Assembly (NCBI GenBank): GCA_035457725.1
Contig: DATIBC010000086.1
Location: 1 to 41,096, forward strand
Reading direction: 5' to 3'
Source: DATFES01 sp035457725
GTDB taxonomy: Bacteria; Pseudomonadota; Alphaproteobacteria; CACIAM-22H2
Length of the DNA: 41,096 nt
The translations under genes and the position numbers were made by a program. This document shows, piece after piece, positions 7,489-15,757 of the stretch. Within the stretch, counting starts at the first letter, position 1, and every line of letters begins with the position of its first letter. A model generated the notes under the pieces. The model made no database searches. It was not told the origin of the DNA and was given only the letters and a program-made list of their open reading frames with translations.

Positions 7489-9204
7489 TCAGTTTTCGCG
7501 CTGGCTGGTCGAGGTCGGCAGACCATCCTTGAGCTTGCGCTCGAGGCTGGCTTTGAGCTCCGGGTCCGGCTTGTTGCCGAGCGAGCGACGCCATTGAAAC
7601 TGCGCTTCGAGCTGACGGCCGACGCGCCAATACGCATCGCCCAAATGGTCGAGCAGCACTGGGTCTTCGGGTTGCAATTCGACCGCGCGCTCGAGCACCG
7701 GTACCGCTTCCTCGTATTTTCCGGTCCGGTAGAGAACCCAGCCCAGGCTGTCGACGATGTGGCCGGAGTTTGGGCGTTGCGCCACGGCGCGGTCGAGCAT
7801 GGTGCGCGCGCGATCAAAATGCAGCCCGCGATCGACCCATGAATATGCCAGGTAATTGAGCACGTCGGGCTGATCGGGCTCGAGCTCGAGCGCGCGCACG
7901 AAATCGGCCTCCGCCTGCGACCATTGCTTGGCGCGTTCGTGTGCGATTCCGCGCGCGTAGAACAGCGACCAGTGTCGCCGCTCGACCTGTTTGACCCGCA
8001 TCAGCGCCGTATCGTAAGCCCGCACCGCCTCGCCGAAGCGTTCCTTGATGCGCAAGATCTGTCCCTTGACCAGCAACGGGTCAACGCGGTCCGGACGATC
8101 GGCGGCCATGCGATCGAGCAGCGCAATAGCTTCGTCGGTGCGATCGAGCAAGTGCAGGGTCTCGGCCATGCGCAAGCCGGCGGCCCAGCCGGCGCTCGTC
8201 TGTGGATCTATGCGTCCATAAAGCGTCAACGCTTCCTCGCGCCGCCTCTGCTGCTCGTAGATTTCGCCGACTAGCAGCAGCGCGTCGCCCATGCCCGGTT
8301 GGGCCGCCAGCGCGAGGCGGGCATACGTCAGCGACAAATGCGCGCTGTTGTCCTGCCGCAAGGCCGCGGCGATGTCGTAAAACGTTTCGGCGATGCCTTC
8401 CACTGGCGTGGCGATCGGCGGCAGCCGTGGATCGTCCTCGTTGCGGCGGAACTGGTTTTTCTCGTAAATCGCCCGCGCCTCGTCGGGCCGTCCGATGCGT
8501 TCGAAGAACGCGCCGGCCACCGAGACGATCCGCGAGGGCGCGCCACCGTCGACGGTGGCGGCGCGGCGCAGATAATCGATCGCCGCATCGCGTCGCCCGG
8601 CGTACTCGCTGAGCAGCCCGGCATGGTAATCGTGGAGCGGCCGAAACCCTTCGACCTCGTTCAGCGGCCGCAACGCGTTGAGCGCCGCTGCCGGCTGATC
8701 CTTGGCCGCGGCAAGCCAAGCGATAACCAGCGGGGCGACGACGCGATTGATGCCGGCGAGTGGCACATCCTCGAAGCGCGCCCGCGCGTCATCGAAATTT
8801 CGCTTGGCGATCGCATCGACGGCAAGCGTGAGCTGCGCACTTGGGTTCCGTTGGCTGACCGCCAGGATTCGGCGCGCCAATTCGACTGCCTCGGCGAAAC
8901 GTCCATCGTTGATCATCGCCGTGTGGGCGCGCGTCAGCAACTCGAAATTGGCCGGATCGTCGGCGACGGCTCGGTCGAGAAACTGCGCCGCCATGGCATG
9001 ATCGCGCATGCGCTCGGCCTGCCGCGCGGCGAGATAGTTGCCCGCGGGCGACGCGCCCTGCGGCTCGGCGATTTGGTCTTGCCCGGCAGCCGGCGACTGT
9101 CCCGCCGCGCAGCCACCGAGCCCAATGGTCAGCCACGCAGCGAACGCCGTTCGCCTTAGCCATGCATGACGACTGTACCCGAAGCGATGATTCGGAACGC
9201 ACAT
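7489..9204 (-). CDS. TPR-repeat lipoprotein
   Basis: A 571-residue envelope protein. The N-terminus carries a signal with lipobox LGGC (Cys about residue 32), then a Gln/Ala-rich linker, then tetratricopeptide repeats over nearly the whole length. The clearest are the last ones, with the pattern W-x2-G-Y/H-x8-A-x3-Y/F (for example AEADFVRALELEPDQPDVLN, EEAVPVLERAVELQPEDP). It should act as a protein-protein scaffold, probably in the periplasm or at the outer membrane. ATG at 9204 has GGAG 8 nt upstream. It sits between ETF-QO and ispE on the same strand. The function of this widespread alphaproteobacterial protein is not established; its link to ispE is positional only. Confidence 0.85.
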   Translation of the reverse strand: MCVPNHRFGYSRHAWLRRTAFAAWLTIGLGGCAAGQSPAAGQDQIAEPQGASPAGNYLAARQAERMRDHAMAAQFLDRAVADDPANFELLTRAHTAMINDGRFAEAVELARRILAVSQRNPSAQLTLAVDAIAKRNFDDARARFEDVPLAGINRVVAPLVIAWLAAAKDQPAAALNALRPLNEVEGFRPLHDYHAGLLSEYAGRRDAAIDYLRRAATVDGGAPSRIVSVAGAFFERIGRPDEARAIYEKNQFRRNEDDPRLPPIATPVEGIAETFYDIAAALRQDNSAHLSLTYARLALAAQPGMGDALLLVGEIYEQQRRREEALTLYGRIDPQTSAGWAAGLRMAETLHLLDRTDEAIALLDRMAADRPDRVDPLLVKGQILRIKERFGEAVRAYDTALMRVKQVERRHWSLFYARGIAHERAKQWSQAEADFVRALELEPDQPDVLNYLAYSWVDRGLHFDRARTMLDRAVAQRPNSGHIVDSLGWVLYRTGKYEEAVPVLERAVELQPEDPVLLDHLGDAYWRVGRQLEAQFQWRRSLGNKPDPELKASLERKLKDGLPTSTSQREN

Positions 9205-9309
9205 TAATTCACTCCGCGGGAGCGACTCCCCGCCCGATCTTGCGAGATTAACTTAGCCAATTGGCAAAGCCCGCGCCATGGTCGCCAAAAATCGTTTCCG
9301 CGTACCGGG

Positions 9310-10941
9310 CTACATGTTGGGGTAATTCGGTCCGCCGCCGCCCTCCGGCACCACCCAGTCGATATTTTGCAGCGGATCCTTGATGTCGCACGTCTTGCAG
9401 TGGACACAATTTTGGGCGTTGATCTGCAGGCGCGGATTGGCGCCCTCGGCGTCGCGAACGATTTCGTACACCCCAGCCGGACAATACCGCTGCTCGGGCG
9501 CGTCGTAGAGCGCCAAATTATGGACGATCGCCGCCCGCGGATCCTTGAGCTTGAGGTGCGGCGGCTGGTTTTCCTCGTGATTGGTGTTCGACAGGAACAC
9601 CGAGGACAGCCGATCGAAGGTGACCACGCCGTCGGGTTTGGGATAGTCGATCGGATGGGCCCGCTCCTTGGGCATCAAGGTAGTGTGGTCGGCGTGGTGA
9701 CGGAACGTCCACGGCGCGCGACCGCGCAAGATCAACGCATCGAGCCCGGCGTATAGCAGGCCTGGCCACATTCCCCATCGAAAGGCCGGCCGGATGTTGC
9801 GCGCGCGGTAGAGTTCATCCCACACCCACGACGCCTTCAGGCGCGCCGCGTAGTCGACAACCTCGACCGGCGCCGCATCGGAGGCCAACGCCGCGAATAC
9901 CGCCTCGGCACACACCATTCCCGATTTCATCGCCGTATGCGTGCCCTTGATCTTCGGCACGTTGAGGAAGCCGGCGGTGCAGCCGATGAGCGCGCCGCCA
10001 GGAAAAGTGAGCTTGGGGATCGACTGGAATCCGCCTTCGTTCAGCGCCCGGGCGCCATAGGCGACGCGTCGGCCGCCCTCGAAGAGCGGCCGGAAGCGCG
10101 GATGCGTCTTGAAGCGCTGGAATTCCTCGAACGGGCTCAAATATGGATTCGCGTAGTCGAGACCGACGACGAATCCGACGGCGACCTGATTGTTCTGCAG
10201 GTGGTAGAGAAACGAGCCGCCGTAGGTCCGCTGATCGAGCGGCCATCCGCAAGTGTGCACGACCAGTCCGGCCCGATGCTTCTCCGGATCGACCTCCCAC
10301 AATTCCTTGACGCCGAGCCCAAAGGTCTGGGGATCGGCCGCCGCCCGCAGATCGAAGCGCTCGGTGAGCCGCTTGGTTAGCGAGCCGCGGCACCCTTCGG
10401 CGAACAGCGTCTGCCGGCCATGCAGTTCTACCCCGGCCTGATGGCTGGCGGTCGGCTTTCCGTCCTTGCCGATGCCCATGTCGCCGGTGGCGACGCCGAT
10501 GACCCGTCCATTGGCATAGAGGATCTCGGCGGCAGCAAAGCCGGCATAAATCTCGACTCCGAGCGCCTCGGCCTCCTTGGCCAGCCAGCGGCACAAGTTT
10601 CCGAGGCTGATGATGTAGTTGCCGCGGTTATGTAGTTGCGGAATGGTCGGCAGCCGGATCGCCCCGGATTGGGTCAGCACCATGAACTCGTCTTGCGTGA
10701 CGGGCGCATCGAGGGGCGCGCCACGCGCCTTCCAATCGGGAATCAGCTCCGTCAACGCACGCGGCTCCAGGACCGCGCCGGATAGTATGTGCGCGCCGAT
10801 CTCGGAGCCTTTGTCGATGACGCAGACGCTGACTTCGCGGCCGCTTTCGATGGCGAGTTGACGCAGCCGTATTGCCGCCGCCAATCCCGCTGGCCCGGCG
10901 CCGACGATAACCACGTCGTACTCCATTTTTTCGCGCGTCAC
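9310..10941 (-). CDS. Electron transfer flavoprotein-ubiquinone oxidoreductase
   Basis: A 543-residue membrane-associated enzyme passing electrons from reduced ETF to ubiquinone, thus linking fatty-acid and amino-acid dehydrogenation to respiration. Seen are the FAD dinucleotide fold VVIVGAGPAGLAAAIRL at the N-terminus, SEIGAHILSGAVLEP, GCTAGFLNVPKIKGTHTAM, and the C-terminal 4Fe-4S ferredoxin-like site with CPAG and CVHCKTCDIKDP. All four cluster cysteines are present. A GTG start at 10941 is chosen because GGAG lies 7 nt upstream; ATG at 10926 is five residues shorter. The genes for ETF itself are not in the window. It is divergent from the uracil-DNA glycosylase gene. Confidence 0.96.
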   Translation of the reverse strand: MTREKMEYDVVIVGAGPAGLAAAIRLRQLAIESGREVSVCVIDKGSEIGAHILSGAVLEPRALTELIPDWKARGAPLDAPVTQDEFMVLTQSGAIRLPTIPQLHNRGNYIISLGNLCRWLAKEAEALGVEIYAGFAAAEILYANGRVIGVATGDMGIGKDGKPTASHQAGVELHGRQTLFAEGCRGSLTKRLTERFDLRAAADPQTFGLGVKELWEVDPEKHRAGLVVHTCGWPLDQRTYGGSFLYHLQNNQVAVGFVVGLDYANPYLSPFEEFQRFKTHPRFRPLFEGGRRVAYGARALNEGGFQSIPKLTFPGGALIGCTAGFLNVPKIKGTHTAMKSGMVCAEAVFAALASDAAPVEVVDYAARLKASWVWDELYRARNIRPAFRWGMWPGLLYAGLDALILRGRAPWTFRHHADHTTLMPKERAHPIDYPKPDGVVTFDRLSSVFLSNTNHEENQPPHLKLKDPRAAIVHNLALYDAPEQRYCPAGVYEIVRDAEGANPRLQINAQNCVHCKTCDIKDPLQNIDWVVPEGGGGPNYPNM

Positions 10942-10983
10942 GGTCGCACTCCTTCTGCCGCGTCGCCGCCGGTGCGCGTTGTG

Positions 10984-11030
10984 TATACTCGAAGCGCCCC
11001 GGCGCACGCCATCGCCCGAAGCGGTATACT
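10984..11030. promoter_or_regulatory. Divergent promoter region with two TATACT elements
   Basis: The 98-nt gap between ETF-QO and the uracil-DNA glycosylase gene holds TATACT at 10984-10989 and again at 11025-11030, each inside the palindrome GTATAC and each flanked by GAAGCG (10991-10996 and 11019-11024). The second could be the -10 of the glycosylase gene, whose ATG follows only 10 nt later, implying an almost leaderless message. No good -35 is visible at 17 nt. Confidence 0.4.
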
Positions 11031-11039
11031 ACCGCCGCC

Positions 11040-11825
11040 ATGAACTCCGACGCGGCTTTGTCCGCTCTGCGCTGGCTCGCCGAAATGGGCGCCGACGAGT
11101 CGATCGGCGACACTCCGGTGGATCGCTTCGCCGCCGCGCCTCGTGTCGCGCCGCGCCCAAGGCAACCGTTGGCGACCGGCCGCCCTGGCCCGCCGCCCGC
11201 CGGCGCGCCGCGCGCCGAGGCCGAGCTGAGCGCCCGTGAGGCGGCGGCAAGAGCGCGCACGCTCGCCGAACTCGAATCGACGCTCGCCGCGTTCAATGGC
11301 TGCGCTCTCAAGGCGACGGCGACCCGCCTAGTTTTCGCCGATGGCAACCCCAAGGCCCGCATCATGCTCGTTGGCGAAGCGCCGGGGGCCGATGAGGATC
11401 GCCAGGGAAAACCCTTCGTCGGCGTCAGCGGTCAGCTCCTCGACCGCATGCTGTCGTGGATCGGCCTCGATCGCAGTACGGCCTATATAAGCAACATTCT
11501 CCCCTGGCGGCCGCCGGGAAACCGCGCTCCCACGCCGGCCGAAATTGCCATCTGCCTGCCGTTCATCGAACGCCACATCGAACTGGTCGACCCCGCCATC
11601 CTGGTCCTGCTCGGCGGCACCGCCGCAAAGACCCTGCTCGGCACGGCGGAGGGCATCAACCGCTTGAGGGGGCGCTGGATCGACTATTCGAGCCAGGGAC
11701 TGCCTCGACCGCTGCCAGCGCTCGCAACCTTCCATCCCGCCTACCTGCTTCGCCAACCGGCGCAGAAACGGGACGCCTGGCGGGATTTTCTTACGGTTAA
11801 GAATAAGCTCAAAACCGTCTCCTAA
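11040..11825 (+). CDS. Uracil-DNA glycosylase, family 4-like
   Basis: A 261-residue DNA repair enzyme predicted to remove uracil from DNA. The N-terminal 80 residues are a Pro/Arg/Ala-rich linker with little structure. The catalytic domain shows GEAPGADEDRQGKPFVG (residues 112-128, active-site motif), SNILPWRPPGNRAPT (151-165) and the DNA-intercalation motif HPAYLLR near the C-terminus. Family 4 enzymes normally have four Cys ligating a 4Fe-4S cluster; here only Cys88 and Cys172 remain, and the other two positions are Phe85 and Trp156, so a cluster is doubtful. There is no ribosome site before the ATG; a TATACT 10 nt upstream suggests near-leaderless translation. Confidence 0.9.
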   Translation: MNSDAALSALRWLAEMGADESIGDTPVDRFAAAPRVAPRPRQPLATGRPGPPPAGAPRAEAELSAREAAARARTLAELESTLAAFNGCALKATATRLVFADGNPKARIMLVGEAPGADEDRQGKPFVGVSGQLLDRMLSWIGLDRSTAYISNILPWRPPGNRAPTPAEIAICLPFIERHIELVDPAILVLLGGTAAKTLLGTAEGINRLRGRWIDYSSQGLPRPLPALATFHPAYLLRQPAQKRDAWRDFLTVKNKLKTVS

Positions 11826-11933
11826 CCTCCCGGCGGGACGGTAAATTAATGGTTATGCACAAGATTTTACTCGATTTCTTGCCTTTTTTGGCGCTTGCCT
11901 AACCGGGGGTTCTCGCCTATCAACTTGGGCGTG

Positions 11934-13835
11934 ATGAAGACCCGACTTGGGAAAATTTTCACAAGCCAGGTTTCTTCAGGGGGACGCTTGCTGCGCCTCC
12001 TCGGGGGCACAATACCTGCCGTCGCCGCCATGGTGCTGGCCGCCTCGGCGGTCGGCCCCGGCCCCACCCTGGCCCTTGACCGCGACCCGACCCGCACCGC
12101 CGCATTGCCGCGCAGCGGGCTCGCACACGAGCGCGAGGTCGCGCTTCCGTCGATTCTCTCTCCGGCGGATGTCGCCCGGTACAGGCGGATCTTTGCCCTT
12201 CAGGCCCGTGGCGACTGGGCGGCGGCCGATCGCGAAGCGGCGCGATTGTCGGACCGGCGGCTGGTCGGCCACATGTTATCCGAACGCTACCTGCATCGCG
12301 CTTATCGCTCATCCTACGGCGAACTGGCGCAATGGATGCGGCTGTACCACGACCATCCGGACGCGCCGGCGATCCACGAGCTCGCCCAGCGACGCGCGCC
12401 GCGCGGTGCGAAATTGCAGGAGCCGACCAGTGGACCGGCTGCATATGGGGGCCTGACCGCCGACGATCTCGGCCCGCCGCCCGATCGCCCGCCGATGGAC
12501 GGCCGAAAAATGTCGGATGTCGACGCCGGTCGCGCCGCCGGCATACGGGCCCAGATTCGTCGCGACATGCGCTCGGGCGATTTGGCCGATGCCGAACGGA
12601 TCGTCCGCGGCCGCGAAGCGGTGCGGACATTGCCGTCGGCCGAGCAGGACCATTTCAAGGCGGCGATCGCCGCCGGATTGTTCGCGCAAGGCGATGTGCG
12701 ACGCGCGCTCGAATTGGCCAGCGAGGCGGCGAGCCGTTCGGGGCCCAGCGTGCCGCGCGCCCATTGGATTGCCGGCCTTGCGCTGTATCGTTCCGGGGAA
12801 TACCTGCGTGCGGCCAGCCATTTCGAGGCGCTGGCCCGTGCGCCGGCGGCGCATGGTTGGTCGATTTCCTCCGGCGCATTCTGGGCCGGCCGGGCGTACC
12901 TTCAGGCCAAGCGATTCGACCGCGTCAACTATTGGTTCTCGCGCGCCGCCGAAGAGCCGCGCACCTTCTATGGGCTGCTCGCCGCGCGGACTCTCGGCAT
13001 TCAGCCGGCGCTCAATCTCGATGAGCCGGCGCTCACCGAGGGCGACGTCGAATTCTTGCAGCGTTCGGCCGGTGGCAGCCGGGCGTTGGCGCTGTTGCAA
13101 GCCGGCGAGGAAGGTCGCGCCGAGGCCGAGCTGCGGCGCCTGCCAAGCGAGGTTTCATCCGGTCTCGCCCGCCCGTTGCTGGTCATCGCCATGCGCCACA
13201 ACATGCCCGACCTTTCGGTCCGGCTTGGCCGCGAGCTTGCCGAACTTGACGGCCGGCCGCATGACGGAGCGCTTTACCCGATCCCGCGCTGGCGTCCGCA
13301 GCAGGGCTTCGAGATCGATCGCGCGCTGTTGTTCGCCTTCGCGCGGCAGGAATCCGGCTTCAATCCGCGCGCCGTCAGCCGCGTGGGAGCTCGCGGGCTG
13401 ATGCAGCTCATGCCACAGACCGCGAAATACGTCGCCGGCGGCGCGCGCGTCGATGCCAGCCGCCTGTACGATCCCGGCTACAACCTGTCGCTCGGCCAGC
13501 GCTATATCCGCTATCTTCTGGACAACGATGTCGTCCAAGGCGACTTGATCCTGCTCGCCGCCGCCTACAACGGCGGTCCGGGCAACTTGCAACGTTGGCG
13601 CAAGCGTCCCGAGATCGCCGGTCAGGCGCAAGACGACGCGCTGATGTTCATCGAGAGCCTGCCGGCGCCCGAAACGCGCCATTTCATCACCCGCATTCTT
13701 TATCACTACTGGATGTACGCGATGCGGCTGGGCCAGCCCACGCCGTCGCTCGACGCGATTGCGGCGGGCGATTGGCCGACCTACATTTCGGTCGACGGGA
13801 CGACCCGGAGTATCGCGCGCAATGCCAAAGATTGA
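11934..13835 (+). CDS. slt: Soluble lytic murein transglycosylase
   Basis: A 633-residue periplasmic enzyme that cleaves peptidoglycan glycan strands with 1,6-anhydro ring formation. An N-terminal signal (hydrophobic IPAVAAMVLAASAV) is followed by a long helical superhelix domain typical of Slt70-like enzymes. The C-terminal goose-lysozyme-like domain has FARQESGFNPRAVS (catalytic Glu473), GARGLMQLMPQTA and AAYNGGPGNL. ATG at 11934 is chosen as the first standard start in front of the signal peptide; GTG 11931 and TTG 11895 are alternatives and none has a clear ribosome site. It overlaps moaB by 14 nt. In the 108-nt gap upstream, ATGGTTAT at 11849-11856 is one base from the reverse complement of a CtrA half-site. 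Confidence 0.94.
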   Translation: MKTRLGKIFTSQVSSGGRLLRLLGGTIPAVAAMVLAASAVGPGPTLALDRDPTRTAALPRSGLAHEREVALPSILSPADVARYRRIFALQARGDWAAADREAARLSDRRLVGHMLSERYLHRAYRSSYGELAQWMRLYHDHPDAPAIHELAQRRAPRGAKLQEPTSGPAAYGGLTADDLGPPPDRPPMDGRKMSDVDAGRAAGIRAQIRRDMRSGDLADAERIVRGREAVRTLPSAEQDHFKAAIAAGLFAQGDVRRALELASEAASRSGPSVPRAHWIAGLALYRSGEYLRAASHFEALARAPAAHGWSISSGAFWAGRAYLQAKRFDRVNYWFSRAAEEPRTFYGLLAARTLGIQPALNLDEPALTEGDVEFLQRSAGGSRALALLQAGEEGRAEAELRRLPSEVSSGLARPLLVIAMRHNMPDLSVRLGRELAELDGRPHDGALYPIPRWRPQQGFEIDRALLFAFARQESGFNPRAVSRVGARGLMQLMPQTAKYVAGGARVDASRLYDPGYNLSLGQRYIRYLLDNDVVQGDLILLAAAYNGGPGNLQRWRKRPEIAGQAQDDALMFIESLPAPETRHFITRILYHYWMYAMRLGQPTPSLDAIAAGDWPTYISVDGTTRSIARNAKD

Positions 13836-14379
13836 TGAAACCCGGCCGTTTCTTCCGGTCAACATCGCCGTTCTGACGATTTCCGATACCCGCACGTTCG
13901 CCGACGATAAATCGGGCAATGCGCTGGTCGAGATGATCGAGCGCGACGGTCACAAGGTCGTGGCGCGCAAGATCGTCCGCGACGAGAAGGCGGATATCGC
14001 GGCGCAATTGCGCGCCTGGATCGCCGACGCGGCGATCGATGTCGTCATCGCCACCGGCGGCACCGGCGTCACCGGACGCGATGTGACGCCCGAGGCGTTT
14101 CAGTCGGTCTACGAGAAAGAGATTCAAGGATTCGGCGAGCTGTTCCGGCAGATCAGCTACCAAAAGGTCGGCACCTCGACGATCCAGAGCCGCGCCACCG
14201 GCGGCGTCGCCGGCGGCACGTATCTGTTCGCGCTACCCGGCTCACCGGGCGCTTGCCGCGACGGATGGGACGAAATCTTGAAGTGGCAGCTCGACAACCG
14301 GCATCGCCCGTGCAATCTGGTCGAGCTGATGCCGCGCCTGCTCGAGCACGTCGCCTCGCGCTCCAAGGCGACGGCCTGA
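13822..14379 (+). CDS. moaB: Molybdenum cofactor biosynthesis protein MoaB (MogA-like adenylyltransferase fold)
   Basis: A 185-residue cytosolic protein of the MogA/MoaB family, acting in molybdopterin adenylylation before molybdenum insertion. Seen are the N-terminal strand NIAVLTISDTRTF, DKSGNALVEMI, the central TGGTGVTGRDVTPEA motif that binds the molybdopterin, and LFALPGSPGACRDGW. The ATG lies inside the last codons of slt (14-nt overlap), giving translational coupling. Some MoaB proteins lack the adenylyltransferase activity shown for MogA, so the exact step is not certain. The gene ends head-on with a minus-strand gene, with zero bases between the two stop codons. Confidence 0.93.
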   Translation: MPKIDETRPFLPVNIAVLTISDTRTFADDKSGNALVEMIERDGHKVVARKIVRDEKADIAAQLRAWIADAAIDVVIATGGTGVTGRDVTPEAFQSVYEKEIQGFGELFRQISYQKVGTSTIQSRATGGVAGGTYLFALPGSPGACRDGWDEILKWQLDNRHRPCNLVELMPRLLEHVASRSKATA

Positions 14380-14395
14380 CTATCTTCGCCGTCGC
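14368..14395. terminator. Hairpin spanning two convergent stop codons
   Basis: GCGACGGC (14368-14375) pairs perfectly with GCCGTCGC (14388-14395) around a 12-nt loop that contains the TGA of moaB and the TAG of the opposite-strand transferase. It has no T-tract, so it is a candidate bidirectional 3' end structure rather than a standard terminator. Confidence 0.4.
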
Positions 14396-14994
14396 GCGAA
14401 CGCCGCGCCGTCGTCGACATCGTTGAGCGTTTCGATGAGGCGGGCGCCGCGGCCGTGCGCGCGAGGCAGGTTGGCAAGCGTATCGGCGAGCGCAGCGGCA
14501 CTCGACCATCGCACGCCCCGAAACATGTCGGGTAGCGGCGGGCCGCGCCGCAGTCCGACCAGCCAGTAACCGCCGTCGAGCGCCGGCCCCAACACGACGT
14601 CGACGACGCCCAAGGCGCGGAACGCGCCAGCAATACGCGCCGCGGTGATGTCGGGAATATCCGAGCCGATAATGATCGCCGGACCCGGCGGCGCCTGGCG
14701 GAGCGCGCGCGCCATTCGCATCCCGAGATCTCCAGGACCCTGCGCGATTCGCTTGACGCCGCGCGCGGCGCGGATACCGCGAAAGGCGCGCCGATCGACG
14801 GCCGCAGGGTCGGGCGTAACGGCAAGCACCGTGCGCCAGCGAGGATCGCGCGCCACACGCGCCAGCAATCCGCCGAGCGCATGGCGATAGAAGGCGAGCG
14901 CGGCGAGCGCGCCCACGTCGCGCGCCAGCCGCGACTTGACGCGGCCGAGCGCCGGCGCCTTGGCGAAGACGATCAGGTGCCGACGCCTGCGCAC
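14380..14994 (-). CDS. TIGR04282-type transferase (CofC/glycosyltransferase-like)
   Basis: A 204-residue GT-A-fold protein of the group once named transferase 1, rSAM/selenodomain-associated and now often called arsenosugar biosynthesis glycosyltransferase. Diagnostic features are the N-terminal FAKAPALGRVKSRL (G-x-x-K-x-R-L nucleotide grip, as in CofC and MobA-like enzymes), IIIGSDIPDI, and GPALDGGYWLVGL. The GTG start directly follows the TAG of the TIGR04283-like gene, so the two are translationally coupled. No arsenic-methylation or selenodomain radical SAM gene is in the window, so the acceptor is unknown and the arsenosugar name should not be taken literally. Confidence 0.82.
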   Translation of the reverse strand: MRRRRHLIVFAKAPALGRVKSRLARDVGALAALAFYRHALGGLLARVARDPRWRTVLAVTPDPAAVDRRAFRGIRAARGVKRIAQGPGDLGMRMARALRQAPPGPAIIIGSDIPDITAARIAGAFRALGVVDVVLGPALDGGYWLVGLRRGPPLPDMFRGVRWSSAAALADTLANLPRAHGRGARLIETLNDVDDGAAFARRRR

Positions 14995-15693
14995 CTAACG
15001 CGCTCCAGCGCCGCGGCGATAGAAGGCGGCGATGCGCTCCGGCGCCACGCCGAGGAAGTACAGCGCGATGCAGGCCAGGTTGCGCATCGGGCGCGCGATC
15101 CAGCCATCGCGGCGATAGCGCTCGGCCGAGGTGTGCGCAAGGTGCGGCAGCGCCACGAGCCGGCGGCGGCCGAGGCGGCGCGCCATGTCGACGTCCTCCA
15201 TCAATGGCAGGCTGTGGAAGCCTCCGACGCAATCATAGAGCGGACGCGACAGCAGCAGGCCCTGATCGCCATAAGGCAACGCAAATAGCGCGCATCGCAG
15301 CCGTACGCCAGCCTCGAGGAGACGCGCCGCCGCCGCGTTATCGTCGAAGGCGAGTCGGAAATACGCGGCGCGCGTGCCATTGGCCGGCGTCGCCATGAAG
15401 TTCCGCGCCGGCAATATCCATCCTGGCGCCAAGCGCGTATCGGCGTGGAGAAAGAGGAGCCAGTCGCCGCGCGCCGCCTCCGCGCCGGCGGCAAGCTGTC
15501 GGCCACGGCCAGACGGGCCGATCCGCACGCGAGCGCCGGCTGCCTCGGCGAGCGGCGCGGTACCGTCCTTCGAGCCGCCGTCGCTGACGATGATCTCATG
15601 TTCGAGGCTCGCGGTGCGCGCTTCACTGAGCGCGTCGAGCACGCCGGGAAGCGTCGCGGCGGCGTTGAGCGTGGGAATGACGATCGACAGCAT
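14995..15693 (-). CDS. TIGR04283-type glycosyltransferase family 2
   Basis: A 232-residue GT2 enzyme of the transferase 2, rSAM/selenodomain-associated group. Visible are MLSIVIPTLNAAATLPGVL, the IIVSDGGSKDGT motif, GRGRQLAAGAEAARGDWLLFLHADT (DxD-like metal site) and GDQGLLLSRPLYDCVGGF, then LMEDVDMARRL. The C-terminus carries a hydrophobic stretch (NLACIALYFLGVAPERIAAFY) that may associate with the membrane. The ATG at 15693 gives the canonical N-terminus; the open frame continues upstream into the divergent kinase gene and is disregarded. It is the first gene of a tight pair with the TIGR04282-like gene. Confidence 0.85.
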   Translation of the reverse strand: MLSIVIPTLNAAATLPGVLDALSEARTASLEHEIIVSDGGSKDGTAPLAEAAGARVRIGPSGRGRQLAAGAEAARGDWLLFLHADTRLAPGWILPARNFMATPANGTRAAYFRLAFDDNAAAARLLEAGVRLRCALFALPYGDQGLLLSRPLYDCVGGFHSLPLMEDVDMARRLGRRRLVALPHLAHTSAERYRRDGWIARPMRNLACIALYFLGVAPERIAAFYRRGAGAR

Positions 15694-15757
15694 GCGTGGG
15701 CGGTCCGAAGGCGGCGGATGATATCGTTTCGACACGCCGAGCGCATGTCGGTTATCA

